Origin: DASSFZ01 sp035283185 | Lineage (GTDB): Bacteria; Chloroflexota; Anaerolineae; Fen-1058 | DNA: 30,099 nt | Reading direction: 5' to 3' | NCBI GenBank assembly: GCA_035283185.1 | Contig: DATEUJ010000093.1 | Coordinates: forward strand, 1-30,099 | Part shown: positions 22,592-29,863 of the stretch, one piece after another | Numbering within the stretch: the stretch's first letter is position 1 | Layout of the letters: each line of letters opens with the position of its first letter | Made by a program: the position numbers and the translations under genes | Notes under the pieces: model-generated | What the model was told of the DNA's origin: nothing | What the model saw: the letters and a program-made list of their open reading frames with translations, nothing else | Databases searched by the model: none

Positions 22592-23167
22592 CTACCCCCT
22601 CTCCTGTCGTCTGCGACGGGAGAGGGGCCGGGGGTGAGGGCCTATCTCCCGTTCAAGTTGGTCGATCACACCGAGCAGGTCGAACGGCATCTTGATCGTA
22701 TGCTGCGGCACCTGAGATGCGTCGGCGGGCGCCTTCGACCGGCGCGGCGCCCAGTCGATCCACACGCTGATCATCCCCAGCGCGTTCGCGCCTTTCACGT
22801 CGCGCTCCAGGTTGTTGCCCACCATCACCGTGCGGCCGTAGTCCTCTTGGCGAATCCGCAACTGGTCGAGCGCGTGCCTGAACATCAGCGGATGCGGTTT
22901 CTCGACGCCGAGGTGCTCGGAGATGGCGAACGCGTCGAACAGGTCATACAAGCCATGCTGCGTCAGGACGTTGACGGTGGTGCCCGGCCGGCTGTCGGCG
23001 ATGAGCGCGAGTGGGTAGCCGCGTCGTTTCAGCTCGCGGGCCATCTCACCCGCGCCGGGGATCAGCTCGGCATGCAGCGTGGTGAGCGTGTCGTCTTTGA
23101 TTTCCGTGCCCTCGTCGATCAGCGTGTCACCAAAGTCGAAGCAGACGGCGAGGATATGTCTGGTCAG
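22592..23167 (-). CDS. HAD-like phosphatase with probable CTG start, 191 aa
   Basis: HAD motifs: CFDFGDTLIDEG (motif I), LIADSRPG (motif II), VEKPHPLMF (motif III Lys) and VMVGNNLERDVKGANALGM (motif IV). No ATG, GTG or TTG lies in frame upstream of motif I. The only candidate is CTG at 23167, with AGAGGTG just upstream and 12 bp after the ATPase gene. The first ATG in frame (23044) would delete the catalytic Asp. The C-terminal 15 residues or so and the stop codon come from repeat copy B. The gene sits between the ABC ATPase and the dehydrogenase genes, so the phosphatase may act on the imported compound. Confidence 0.75.
   Translation of the reverse strand: MTRHILAVCFDFGDTLIDEGTEIKDDTLTTLHAELIPGAGEMARELKRRGYPLALIADSRPGTTVNVLTQHGLYDLFDAFAISEHLGVEKPHPLMFRHALDQLRIRQEDYGRTVMVGNNLERDVKGANALGMISVWIDWAPRRSKAPADASQVPQHTIKMPFDLLGVIDQLEREIGPHPRPLSRRRRQERG
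22595..22642. repeat. CCCTCTCC...GGTGAGGG intergenic repeat, copy B
   Basis: A 48-bp copy in the same orientation as copy A, with which it shares 36 identical terminal bases. It overlaps the 3' end of the HAD gene and ends 5 bp before the oxidoreductase ATG. Read on the minus strand it offers AGGAGAGGGGG as ribosome binding site. The two copies flank the oxidoreductase gene as direct repeats. Confidence 0.85.
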
Positions 23168-23179
23168 CGCACACCTCTA

Positions 23180-24253
23180 TCAGTTCAACAGCGCCGGAAC
23201 TTCAGCCGGCAGGCGCAGACTGACCGGCGTGCCTTCGGCGAAGAATTGATCCGGGCTGGGATTGTGGAGATCGACGGTGAGCACCGTACCGTCACTCACG
23301 GCGACGGTGTAGCGTGCGAGCGGGCCGAGGAACGCGAGCGTGAGCACGCGCACAGGCACGCCGCTGTCGGCCTCTGGTTCGACTTTGAGCGCCTCAGGGC
23401 GCAACACAAGTGAGATCGGCTTGTCGGGGTCACGCGGGGGACGCCGGCTGCGGATCGTGCGCCCGAACACGCGCACGACCGCGCCGTTCGCACTCGACTC
23501 GACCAGTTCGGCCGAAACGATATTCGACAGGCCAACGAACTCGGCGACGAAGCGATCGGCCGGCTGGCGATACAGTTCGCGCGGCGTGCCGACTTGGATC
23601 AGCTTCCCCTGATTCATGAGCGCTACGCGATCGGAGATGCCAAACGCCTCTTCCTGGTCATGCGTGACATACACGCTGGTGATACCCAGGCGCCGCTGCA
23701 CGGCGCGGATCTCGGTGCGCATGCGGACGCGCAGTTGCGCGTCGAGGTTGGACAGCGGCTCGTCAAACAGCAGCACCTTGGGCCCGATGACGAGTGCGCG
23801 GGCGAGTGCCACGCGTTGTTGCTGCCCGCCCGACAACTGCGGCGGCGACTTCTTGGCGTGCCCGTGCAGCTCCATCAAGGCGATGGCCTCCTGTACCCGC
23901 TTTTCGATCTCGGCCCTGGGCATCCGTCGCGCACGCAGGCCGTAGGCGATGTTGTCGTACACGCTCATGTGCGGGAAGAGCGCGTAGCTCTGGAAGACCA
24001 TCGCCGTCGGCCGGGCGTAAGGCGGCACGTCGGTCACGTCGTCCGCGCCGATGAAGATGCGGCCCGACGTCGGCTCCTCGAAGCCGCCGATCATGCGCAG
24101 CGTCGTCGTCTTGCCACAGCCGCTGGGGCCGAGCAGGCACACCAGCGTGCCCGACTCGACGTCCAGGCTGACGTCGTCCACGGCCTTGACCGGCCCAAAC
24201 TGCTTGCTCAGGTTCTTGAGTTGAATGGATGCCGTTGCGAAGACTTCAGACAT
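23180..24253 (-). CDS. ABC transporter ATPase (FbpC/AfuC-like), 357 aa
   Basis: Walker A GPSGCGKT (42-49), Q-loop Gln 88, signature LSGGQQQRVALARAL (from 140), Walker B VLLFDEP (from 160), D-loop SNLD and the H-loop His 198 in VTHDQEE are all present. A C-terminal TOBE-type regulatory domain covers about 240-357. It powers import with the fused permease encoded 2 bp upstream and the binding lipoprotein before that. The family includes ferric iron, 2-aminoethylphosphonate and hexose-phosphate importers. The phosphatase gene downstream favours a phosphorylated substrate (inference). Confidence 0.93.
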   Translation of the reverse strand: MSEVFATASIQLKNLSKQFGPVKAVDDVSLDVESGTLVCLLGPSGCGKTTTLRMIGGFEEPTSGRIFIGADDVTDVPPYARPTAMVFQSYALFPHMSVYDNIAYGLRARRMPRAEIEKRVQEAIALMELHGHAKKSPPQLSGGQQQRVALARALVIGPKVLLFDEPLSNLDAQLRVRMRTEIRAVQRRLGITSVYVTHDQEEAFGISDRVALMNQGKLIQVGTPRELYRQPADRFVAEFVGLSNIVSAELVESSANGAVVRVFGRTIRSRRPPRDPDKPISLVLRPEALKVEPEADSGVPVRVLTLAFLGPLARYTVAVSDGTVLTVDLHNPSPDQFFAEGTPVSLRLPAEVPALLN

Positions 24254-24255
24254 AA

Positions 24256-26154
24256 CTACACCCGAAACAGATCCACGAAACTCTTGCCGGTCACTTTGGC
24301 GAGCAGGCCGAGCGCGATCAGGATGATGACGATGAGCAGCGCGGCGAAGGCGGCCGCCTCGCTCGGCGTGCCCGTGATCATCACGCGGAACATGCGCACG
24401 GTGTAGAGCTGCGTGCGCCCCGCGTTGAGGAACACCGCCGCGCTCAGGTCGGTCATCGAGCGGATGAAGATGTAGATCACGCCGGCGAAGAACGCGCGGC
24501 TGAGCAGCGGGAAGGTGATACGCGTGAACGTGCGGAAGCGCGACGCGCCCAGATCGAGCGACGCTTCTTCCAGCGATGGGTCGATCTGTTTCTGCGCGGC
24601 GACGCCGGTGCGCAGCCCGACCGGCAGCCGCCGGAAGGCATAAGCGACGATGATGATGAAGAAGGTGCCGGTCCAGAAGTACGGTGCGGCGTTGAAGGCG
24701 ATGATGTAGCCGATACCGATCACCGTGCCGGGAATGGCGTACATCACGGTTGCCGAAAAGTCCAGTGTGCCGCGTGCCGGGGTCTTAGGCCGGGTGACGA
24801 GCCAGGCGATCAGGATACCGGCAACTCCGCCGAGGATTCCCGCGCCGACCGCGACGATCAGTGAGTTGCGCAGCATGGGCATCGCGTTGCCCAGCCCGCT
24901 GAGATTGCGCAGCGTCGGCGTGAAGTCGAAGCCCCACTGGTTGACAAACGCGCCGACAAAGATCGAGCCATACAACAGAATATTGAAAGCCGCCAGGACG
25001 ACGCACAGGCTGAATAGCGGCCACTTGATCCAGCCCGGCAGTCTGCGCACGGCGCCGGTGCGCGCGCCGCTGGTGACGGTGATGTACGAGCGGCGGTTGG
25101 TGATCCAGTGCTGCAGCAGGAAGGCGAGTAGCGCGGGGATGAGCAGCAGCATGCCTAGCGCCGCGCCGAGTTGCAGATCGAACAGTTCGATCATCTGGAT
25201 GAACGCTTGCGTCGCCAATACCTGATAACCGCCGCCGACCAGCATCGGGTTGCCGAAGTCGGAGATCGCCGAGATGAAGCTGAGCAGCGCGGCGGTCAGG
25301 ATGGCCGGCGTGACCAGTGGGAAAGTGACCGTGCGCAGCACATAGAATGGCCGCCCTCCCAGATCTTCGGCTGCTTCTTCCAGGTCGCGGCTGATCGAGG
25401 CGAACACTGCCGACAGGATCAGCGCGACTAGCGGGATGTCGCTGATGAGCTGGACGAACACGATGCCCTGCGGGCCGTAGATGTTGTAGTCGGTAATGTG
25501 CAACAGGTCGTAGGTGATCAGCCCACGCCGGCCAAAGAGCAGAATGACGGCAAAACTCACCGCGAACGGCGGCGAGACGAGCGGCAATATCGTGAGGATG
25601 CGCAGCCCGCGCCGCCACGGCACGTCGGTCAGCGTCAGCGTGTAGGCGACCAGCGTGCCGATCACCGTCGCCAGGGCAGCCGACGTCACGCCGATTACCA
25701 TCGTGTTCAGCGAGGCGCGCGCCACCATCGGCGTCTCCAGCAGTTTCTCGAACTGGGCCAGCGAGAATCCTTCTGCCCCCTGCCCGGCCCTGAAGCCTTC
25801 GCCGAACACCTGCGCCAGCGGCCAGGCCACGAACACGATCAACGAGACGATCGCCGCCTGCGTCACGATCAGCATAACCGGCTCGCGGCGCAGCCGGCCC
25901 GATGCCAGAGGCAGCAGCGCGCCCAGCCCAATCAGCGCCAGCAGCGGCGGATCGCCGACGACCTCGTTGCGAAAGTGAATCGTCTCCACGTTGCCGACGA
26001 TTTCGCGCCGATCTTCCACGGCCTGAACCTGCACCAGCCGGGTGCCAAGGAAGATCAGCAATAACACTTCGAGCACGATCAGCGCGACGAAGGCCGCGCG
26101 TCGTCGCTGCCGCGGAGACCAGCGTGTTGGGAGCGCCCATGCGTTGGCGGCCAT
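24256..26154 (-). CDS. ABC transporter permease, two fused FbpB-like membrane domains, 632 aa
   Basis: The protein holds two homologous permease halves (about 1-350 and 370-632) with roughly twelve hydrophobic spans. Each half has an EAA loop that docks the ATPase: LEEAAEDLGGRPFYVLRTVT near 258-277 and LEEASLDLGASRFRTFTRIT near 528-547. This double layout is usual for the FbpB/AfuB/PhnU-V type. An acidic external loop (VEDRREIVGNVETIHFRNEV, about 46-65) follows the first span. The ATG at 26154 has GAGG upstream. It is followed at 2 bp by the ATPase gene, while 228 bp of hairpin-rich DNA separates it from the binding-protein gene. Confidence 0.92.
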   Translation of the reverse strand: MAANAWALPTRWSPRQRRRAAFVALIVLEVLLLIFLGTRLVQVQAVEDRREIVGNVETIHFRNEVVGDPPLLALIGLGALLPLASGRLRREPVMLIVTQAAIVSLIVFVAWPLAQVFGEGFRAGQGAEGFSLAQFEKLLETPMVARASLNTMVIGVTSAALATVIGTLVAYTLTLTDVPWRRGLRILTILPLVSPPFAVSFAVILLFGRRGLITYDLLHITDYNIYGPQGIVFVQLISDIPLVALILSAVFASISRDLEEAAEDLGGRPFYVLRTVTFPLVTPAILTAALLSFISAISDFGNPMLVGGGYQVLATQAFIQMIELFDLQLGAALGMLLLIPALLAFLLQHWITNRRSYITVTSGARTGAVRRLPGWIKWPLFSLCVVLAAFNILLYGSIFVGAFVNQWGFDFTPTLRNLSGLGNAMPMLRNSLIVAVGAGILGGVAGILIAWLVTRPKTPARGTLDFSATVMYAIPGTVIGIGYIIAFNAAPYFWTGTFFIIIVAYAFRRLPVGLRTGVAAQKQIDPSLEEASLDLGASRFRTFTRITFPLLSRAFFAGVIYIFIRSMTDLSAAVFLNAGRTQLYTVRMFRVMITGTPSEAAAFAALLIVIILIALGLLAKVTGKSFVDLFRV

Positions 26155-26194
26155 CGATGACCTCAGTTGCTAAGGGTAATCGCTTGCTCTCGCT

Positions 26195-26378
26195 GGGTCT
26201 GTGACCCGGTGGCCCTAGCCGCTCCCCACTCCCCTTCACTTCGTTCAGGGTCGGGGACTTCGCAAGGCGCGGGTCACAGACCTGCTTCGAGCAGAATTAG
26301 TTAACGGCTCTCCGACCGCGTCCTCGCGGTCGGACACGCCCGCGGGGACGCGGGCTTAGAGCTTATCTAAACAGTATT
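26195..26378. repeat. Hairpin and repeat cluster between binding-protein and permease genes
   Basis: Three strong inverted repeats lie in this spacer. GGTCTGTGACCCG (26196-26208) pairs with 26270-26282. TCCGACCGCG-tcct-CGCGGTCGGA spans 26311-26334. GCCCGC-6 nt-GCGGGC spans 26338-26355. Modules shared with other spacers are GGTCGGGGACTTCGCA (26249-26264, also at 8066) and an inverted AATACTGTTTAGATA (26364-26378, also at 13777). There is no coding potential. Such structures between a binding-protein gene and its permease gene often protect the upstream mRNA and lower permease expression. Confidence 0.7.
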
Positions 26379-26382
26379 GCCT

Positions 26383-27501
26383 CTAGCCGCCTCCTCGCTT
26401 CGACCCGATCAGCTCCTGCCATCTTTCTACGAGTCGATCGCGCTCGGCCGCCCAGGCAGTCGGATCGTAGCCTTCGACCAGCGTGACGTCGCCTAGCCCG
26501 TAGTTCCCTTCAGACAGCTCAACGCCGGGGACGACAGGGATGCGATGCGCCACGTCGTTATGATAGCGCTGGAAGGCGGTGCTGAAGACGTAATCCACCC
26601 AGGCGCGCGCGGCGGCCTCGTGCTTGGCGCCTTTGATGACCGAAATGCCGCCGATCTCAAACGGCGTGCCTTCCGACGGGAACTTTAGCTCGACCGGCAG
26701 CCCCTGGTCTTGCTGTACCTGGATGTCGTGGGCGAAGGCGATGCCGACGGCGAACTCGCCGGCCGCGGCCATGCGACCCGGCGCACTGCCCGACTCGGTG
26801 TACTGCGCGACGTTGGCGTCCATCTGCTGCCAGAACTCGAACGCGCCATCTTCGCCGTAAAGCTGGGCCAGTCCGGTCAGCGTGGTGTAGGACGTCCCCG
26901 ACGCCGCCGGGCTGGCGATGACGACTTCGCCCTGGAACACGGGATCGAGCAGGTCCTGCCACGAGTCAGGGCATTCGGCGCCGATCTCAGCCAGCCGCTC
27001 CGGGCTGCAGGCAAAGCCGATCACACCGTAGTAGAATCCGGTCCAATAGCCTTCGGGATCCTTGATCGCTCCCTCCGGCAGCAGATTCCAGCCGACGCCC
27101 TGGTACGGCTCGGTCAACCCATCGATGGCCAGATTGACGTGTGACAGGTTGGTCGTGCCGAATAGAACGTCGCCCTGCGGGTTGTCCTGCTCGGCGCGGA
27201 TGCGCTCGAGCGCCTCGCCGCTGCTCATATCCAGGCAGGTCACGTCGACGCCGTACTGCGCCTTGAAGGTCTGGAACAGCACCTCCAGCTTATCGGGATC
27301 GAACAGGCAGGCGTATAAAACCAGCTCGCCGCCGATCGGCGTGGGCGTCACCTCGACGACGCGCTCGACTTCCTGAGTGACGACAACTTCTCTGGGCACT
27401 TCAACGGTTTGGACGATCGGGGTAGGCGTGGCGGTGCTGCAGGCGGCCACAATCAGGCCGAGCGCCGCCAGCGCCGATAGGACGCGCAGTGTCGTCTTCA
27501 T
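26383..27501 (-). CDS. ABC transporter solute-binding lipoprotein (AfuA/FbpA class), 372 aa
   Basis: The lipoprotein signal ends in LIVAAC, with Cys21 lipidated. It is followed by TPTPIVQTVEVPREVVV and another Val/Thr/Glu stretch ending VEVTPTP, the tether typical of Chloroflexota binding proteins. The mature domain is SBP_bac_6-like: VLYACLFDPDKLEVLFQTF, NPQGDVLFGTTN, GYWTGFYYGVIGFAC, SWQDLLDPVFQGEVVIASPA and GGISVIKGAKH. This class binds ferric iron, 2-aminoethylphosphonate or sugar phosphates. ATG 27501 was chosen; a TTG two codons earlier is closer to GAGGAG and cannot be excluded. The protein is displayed on the outer face of the cytoplasmic membrane. Confidence 0.92.
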   Translation of the reverse strand: MKTTLRVLSALAALGLIVAACSTATPTPIVQTVEVPREVVVTQEVERVVEVTPTPIGGELVLYACLFDPDKLEVLFQTFKAQYGVDVTCLDMSSGEALERIRAEQDNPQGDVLFGTTNLSHVNLAIDGLTEPYQGVGWNLLPEGAIKDPEGYWTGFYYGVIGFACSPERLAEIGAECPDSWQDLLDPVFQGEVVIASPAASGTSYTTLTGLAQLYGEDGAFEFWQQMDANVAQYTESGSAPGRMAAAGEFAVGIAFAHDIQVQQDQGLPVELKFPSEGTPFEIGGISVIKGAKHEAAARAWVDYVFSTAFQRYHNDVAHRIPVVPGVELSEGNYGLGDVTLVEGYDPTAWAAERDRLVERWQELIGSKRGGG

Positions 27502-27536
27502 GGTCAATTCTTCTCCTCTCTCGATTGGTTCACCTA

Positions 27537-27610
27537 TGCCTGCGCCCCAGGTGCAGGCAGGTGGTGGTGTTGCCGGTACCGGCCTCGCGCGGGAAAACGG
27601 GCACGAGGCC
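27537..27610 (-). promoter_or_regulatory. Structured GC-rich leader of the binding-protein gene
   Basis: Within about 110 nt upstream of the ATG lie TGCCTGC/GCAGGCA (27537-27543, 27553-27559), the palindrome GCCGGTACCGGC (27572-27583) and GGCCTCG/CGAGGCC (27581-27587, 27604-27610). Further upstream, at about 27650-27660 on the minus strand, GGAGGTGAATC resembles a ribosome binding site followed by a short GTG-initiated open frame. It may be a regulatory leader, but no known riboswitch class was matched. Confidence 0.35.
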
Positions 27611-27688
27611 CTAAGCTACTCGACAGAGACGAGCGAATACGGACGAGATTCACCTCCTTTCCGGGCAGGAATGCAAACCAGGACCACG

Positions 27689-27755
27689 TTATCACGTTTT
27701 ACGCTTTACGTTTTACGCTAGATTCCTTAGAGTTCCTTGAATTCCCTGAGTTCCC
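27689..27755. repeat. Short tandem and near-tandem repeats
   Basis: CGTTTTACGC, TTTACG and TTTTACGC units occur in a row (27692-27719), followed by three TTCC(T/C)T(T/G)AG-like decamer units up to about 27755. The tract separates the iolE remnant from the ABC transporter genes and has no coding potential. Confidence 0.6.
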
Positions 27756-27759
27756 CCAT

Positions 27760-27912
27760 TTACAGCCCGAGTCCCTTCAAGTATTCGCGGTTTCGCCGCG
27801 CGCTGTCGAGCGGGGTTCCTGCCATGCCGACCATGTCCTGCTCGACGACCGCCCATCCGGCATAGCCGAGCGCGTTCAGCGCCGCGATGACGCCGGGGAA
27901 GATGCTACCCGA
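27760..27912 (-). pseudogene. C-terminal remnant of an IolE-like sugar isomerase/dehydratase
   Basis: The frame reads FPGVIAALNALGYAGWAVVE, then QDMVGMAGTPLDSARRNREY and LKGLGL before the stop. This is the end of a TIM-barrel inosose dehydratase/sugar epimerase (FPxVIAALxxLGYxGWxVVEQD). Only about 50 codons remain, preceded by an in-frame stop at 27913-27915, and the fragment overlaps the stop of the ThDP enzyme gene. There is no room for the N-terminal 200 residues or more, so the gene was cut by a deletion. It indicates that an iolE-like gene once followed the ThDP gene. Confidence 0.75.
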
Positions 27913-29701
27913 TCACCTCCTCCCCTCGTTCTTTCTCATAGACCACCCGTCTTTCGGGCAGGTATTCGGGTACGGGCATGTCCCACCAGCCGGTCGGCGT
28001 GACACCGCGCGCGACCTCACGATCGACCATGACTTCGATCAGCGCCGGACCCTTCGTCGCCAGCGCGCGCTTGACCGCCGGCTGCACCTCGCCGGGCGCG
28101 TGGATGCGCTCTGAGTACAGGCCGAAAGCGCGCGCCGCCTCGCACAAGTTGGGCGTGTACAGGCTGCCGTCCTTCTTCTGAAAATCGACGACCGTCGTCC
28201 GCCCGAAGTTGTGCATTTGCCCGCCCTTGATCGAGATGAAGCCGCTGTTGTTTAGCACGACGAACAGCACAGGCAGGTCAACCATCGCGGCGACGGCCAT
28301 TTCCTGCATCGTCTGCATGAAGTCGCCGTCGCCGGCGCAGCCGACCACCTGCCGGTCGGGGTGAGCCAACTGCGCGCCGATCGCCGCCGGCACCGTGAAG
28401 CCCATCGTGCTGAAGCCACCGCTGGTGATGTGCGTGCGCGGCTCGTACACCGGGAAGGCCTGCCGGACGACGCCCTGCACATGGCCCGCGCCGGAGGTGA
28501 CGATCGCATCGCGGTTGAGCGCGGCGCGCAGTTCCTTCATCACCCGCGCCTGTGTCACTGGCGTCGCGTCGGAATCGCGATTCGCGCCCAGGACGCGATC
28601 CCAGTCTGCTTTCTTCGCCCGAACCTCGGCGAAGTAACTGCTCGACGGGTAGTCTTTGGCTTTGCCCACCTGGCGGACGGCGTCGAGCAGATCGGCCAGC
28701 CCGGCTTTCGCATCGGCCACCAGCCCGATCTCGGCCGGGTAGTTCTTGCCGATCTCGCCCGAGTCGATGTCGAGGTGAATCAATTTCGTCGGCGGGATGG
28801 AGTATGTCACGCCCTGCCGGAACGACGACGACGTCCAATCGACGAAGCGGCAGCCGACGGCGAGCAGAACGTCGGCCGTCGAGGCGAGCTGGTTGCCGCA
28901 GTGGCTGGCCTGTGTGCCGACGCCCCAGGCGTTCAGGGCGTGGTCTTCGGGAATCGCGCCTTTGCCCTGCCATGTCGTCACGATTGGCGCGCCGAGGTAT
29001 TCGGCCAGCGCCGCGAGTTCCTTGGCCGCATCGGATAGAATGACGCCACCCCCGGCGACGATCACCGGGCGCTGTGCGTCGTAGAGCAGGCGCGCGGCGC
29101 GCTGCGTGAGATTGGCGTCGGGGCGCGGCCGGGCGGCGGGCACGCGCCGGTCGAAGTCGGGGATGTCCACGTCGACGGCTTCCGCTTGCACGTCCATCGG
29201 CAGGTCGAGGTGCACCGGGCCGGGTCGGTCGCTTAGCATCGCGTTGAATGCGCGATGCATGATGTGCGGCAGCCCCTGCGCCGAGACGGCGAGGTATTGT
29301 CGCTTGCTCACCGGCTCGAAGATGCGCAAGTTGTTCGACGCCTGCGCCCGGTCAAGTTCCTGCATCACGGCATGGCCGCGCATGTACGTGTGCGTCGAGC
29401 CGGTCATCAACAGCACGGCGCTCGAGTCGACGAAGGCCGTCGCCATGCCGATCACGGTGTTGGTCGAGCCGGGGCCGATCGAGGTGAACGCGGCGAGCGG
29501 GCGGCCCGTCGCGCGGAAGTAGCCGTCGGCGATGTGCACAGCCGACTGCTCGTGCATCACCATCAGGGTCGCGAGTTGGTCGCGCACGTCGAGGAAGGCG
29601 TCGGTCAGGCACCAGCAGCCGTGGCCGGGAATGCCGAGCGCATACGGCACGCCGGCCTTCACAATTGAGTGAGCGATGATCTGCGCGCCGGTGAGTTGCA
29701 T
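27905..29701 (-). CDS. ThDP-dependent enzyme, acetolactate synthase/IolD-like, 598 aa
   Basis: The pyrimidine-binding domain has the activating Glu in VMHEQSAVHIADGYFR (about E51). A central DHS-like domain follows. The C-terminal pyrophosphate-binding domain has GCAGDGDFMQ and, about 28 residues from GDG, NNSGF. The general layout fits acetolactate synthase relatives. The inositol dehydrogenase-like gene and the iolE remnant nearby make a trihydroxycyclohexanedione hydrolase (IolD-like) or a related C-C lyase plausible. The length of 598 aa suits both groups. ATG 29701 has an excellent GGAGGTGAT site; an in-frame extension of 25 residues is rejected. A catabolic rather than biosynthetic role is suggested by the context (inference). 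Confidence 0.85.
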   Translation of the reverse strand: MQLTGAQIIAHSIVKAGVPYALGIPGHGCWCLTDAFLDVRDQLATLMVMHEQSAVHIADGYFRATGRPLAAFTSIGPGSTNTVIGMATAFVDSSAVLLMTGSTHTYMRGHAVMQELDRAQASNNLRIFEPVSKRQYLAVSAQGLPHIMHRAFNAMLSDRPGPVHLDLPMDVQAEAVDVDIPDFDRRVPAARPRPDANLTQRAARLLYDAQRPVIVAGGGVILSDAAKELAALAEYLGAPIVTTWQGKGAIPEDHALNAWGVGTQASHCGNQLASTADVLLAVGCRFVDWTSSSFRQGVTYSIPPTKLIHLDIDSGEIGKNYPAEIGLVADAKAGLADLLDAVRQVGKAKDYPSSSYFAEVRAKKADWDRVLGANRDSDATPVTQARVMKELRAALNRDAIVTSGAGHVQGVVRQAFPVYEPRTHITSGGFSTMGFTVPAAIGAQLAHPDRQVVGCAGDGDFMQTMQEMAVAAMVDLPVLFVVLNNSGFISIKGGQMHNFGRTTVVDFQKKDGSLYTPNLCEAARAFGLYSERIHAPGEVQPAVKRALATKGPALIEVMVDREVARGVTPTGWWDMPVPEYLPERRVVYEKERGEEVIG

Positions 29702-29770
29702 ATCACCTCCATGTTCCATTCCCCTCTCGATCGCGGGAAGGAGAAGAGAATTTAAGTCACGGACTGAAGC

Positions 29771-29811
29771 GAACACGGACTTTTCAGCGTCTGAGGAATT
29801 TGTCCGTGTTC
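29771..29811 (-). terminator. Inverted repeat downstream of right-edge isomerase gene
   Basis: GAACACGGAC (29771-29780) is perfectly inverted at 29802-29811 with a 21-nt loop. It lies 53 bp past the stop of the partial isomerase gene and 70 bp before the ThDP-gene ATG. There is no long U-tract. Related CACGGATT-type sequences occur at 7943-7972, so it may be a repeat rather than a terminator. Confidence 0.4.
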
Positions 29812-29863
29812 TTTTCGGTCAGTGGGACGAGCTATTCCCGTCCGATCCGGTAGAGCCGAGAAG

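Noticed and set aside
24785..26239. 484-codon minus-strand frame overlapping the permease gene
   Set aside because: It is an alternate frame of the permease gene with Arg/Gly/Ala-rich low-complexity sequence. The permease frame has membrane spans and EAA loops.
27537..27610. SAM- or cobalamin-type riboswitch in the binding-protein leader
   Set aside because: A CCGGCAAC string recalls SAM riboswitches, but the remaining conserved boxes and junction layout are not seen.
27689..27755. Possible CRISPR array
   Set aside because: Units are under 12 bp, contiguous and imperfect, with no spacers of constant length and no cas genes.
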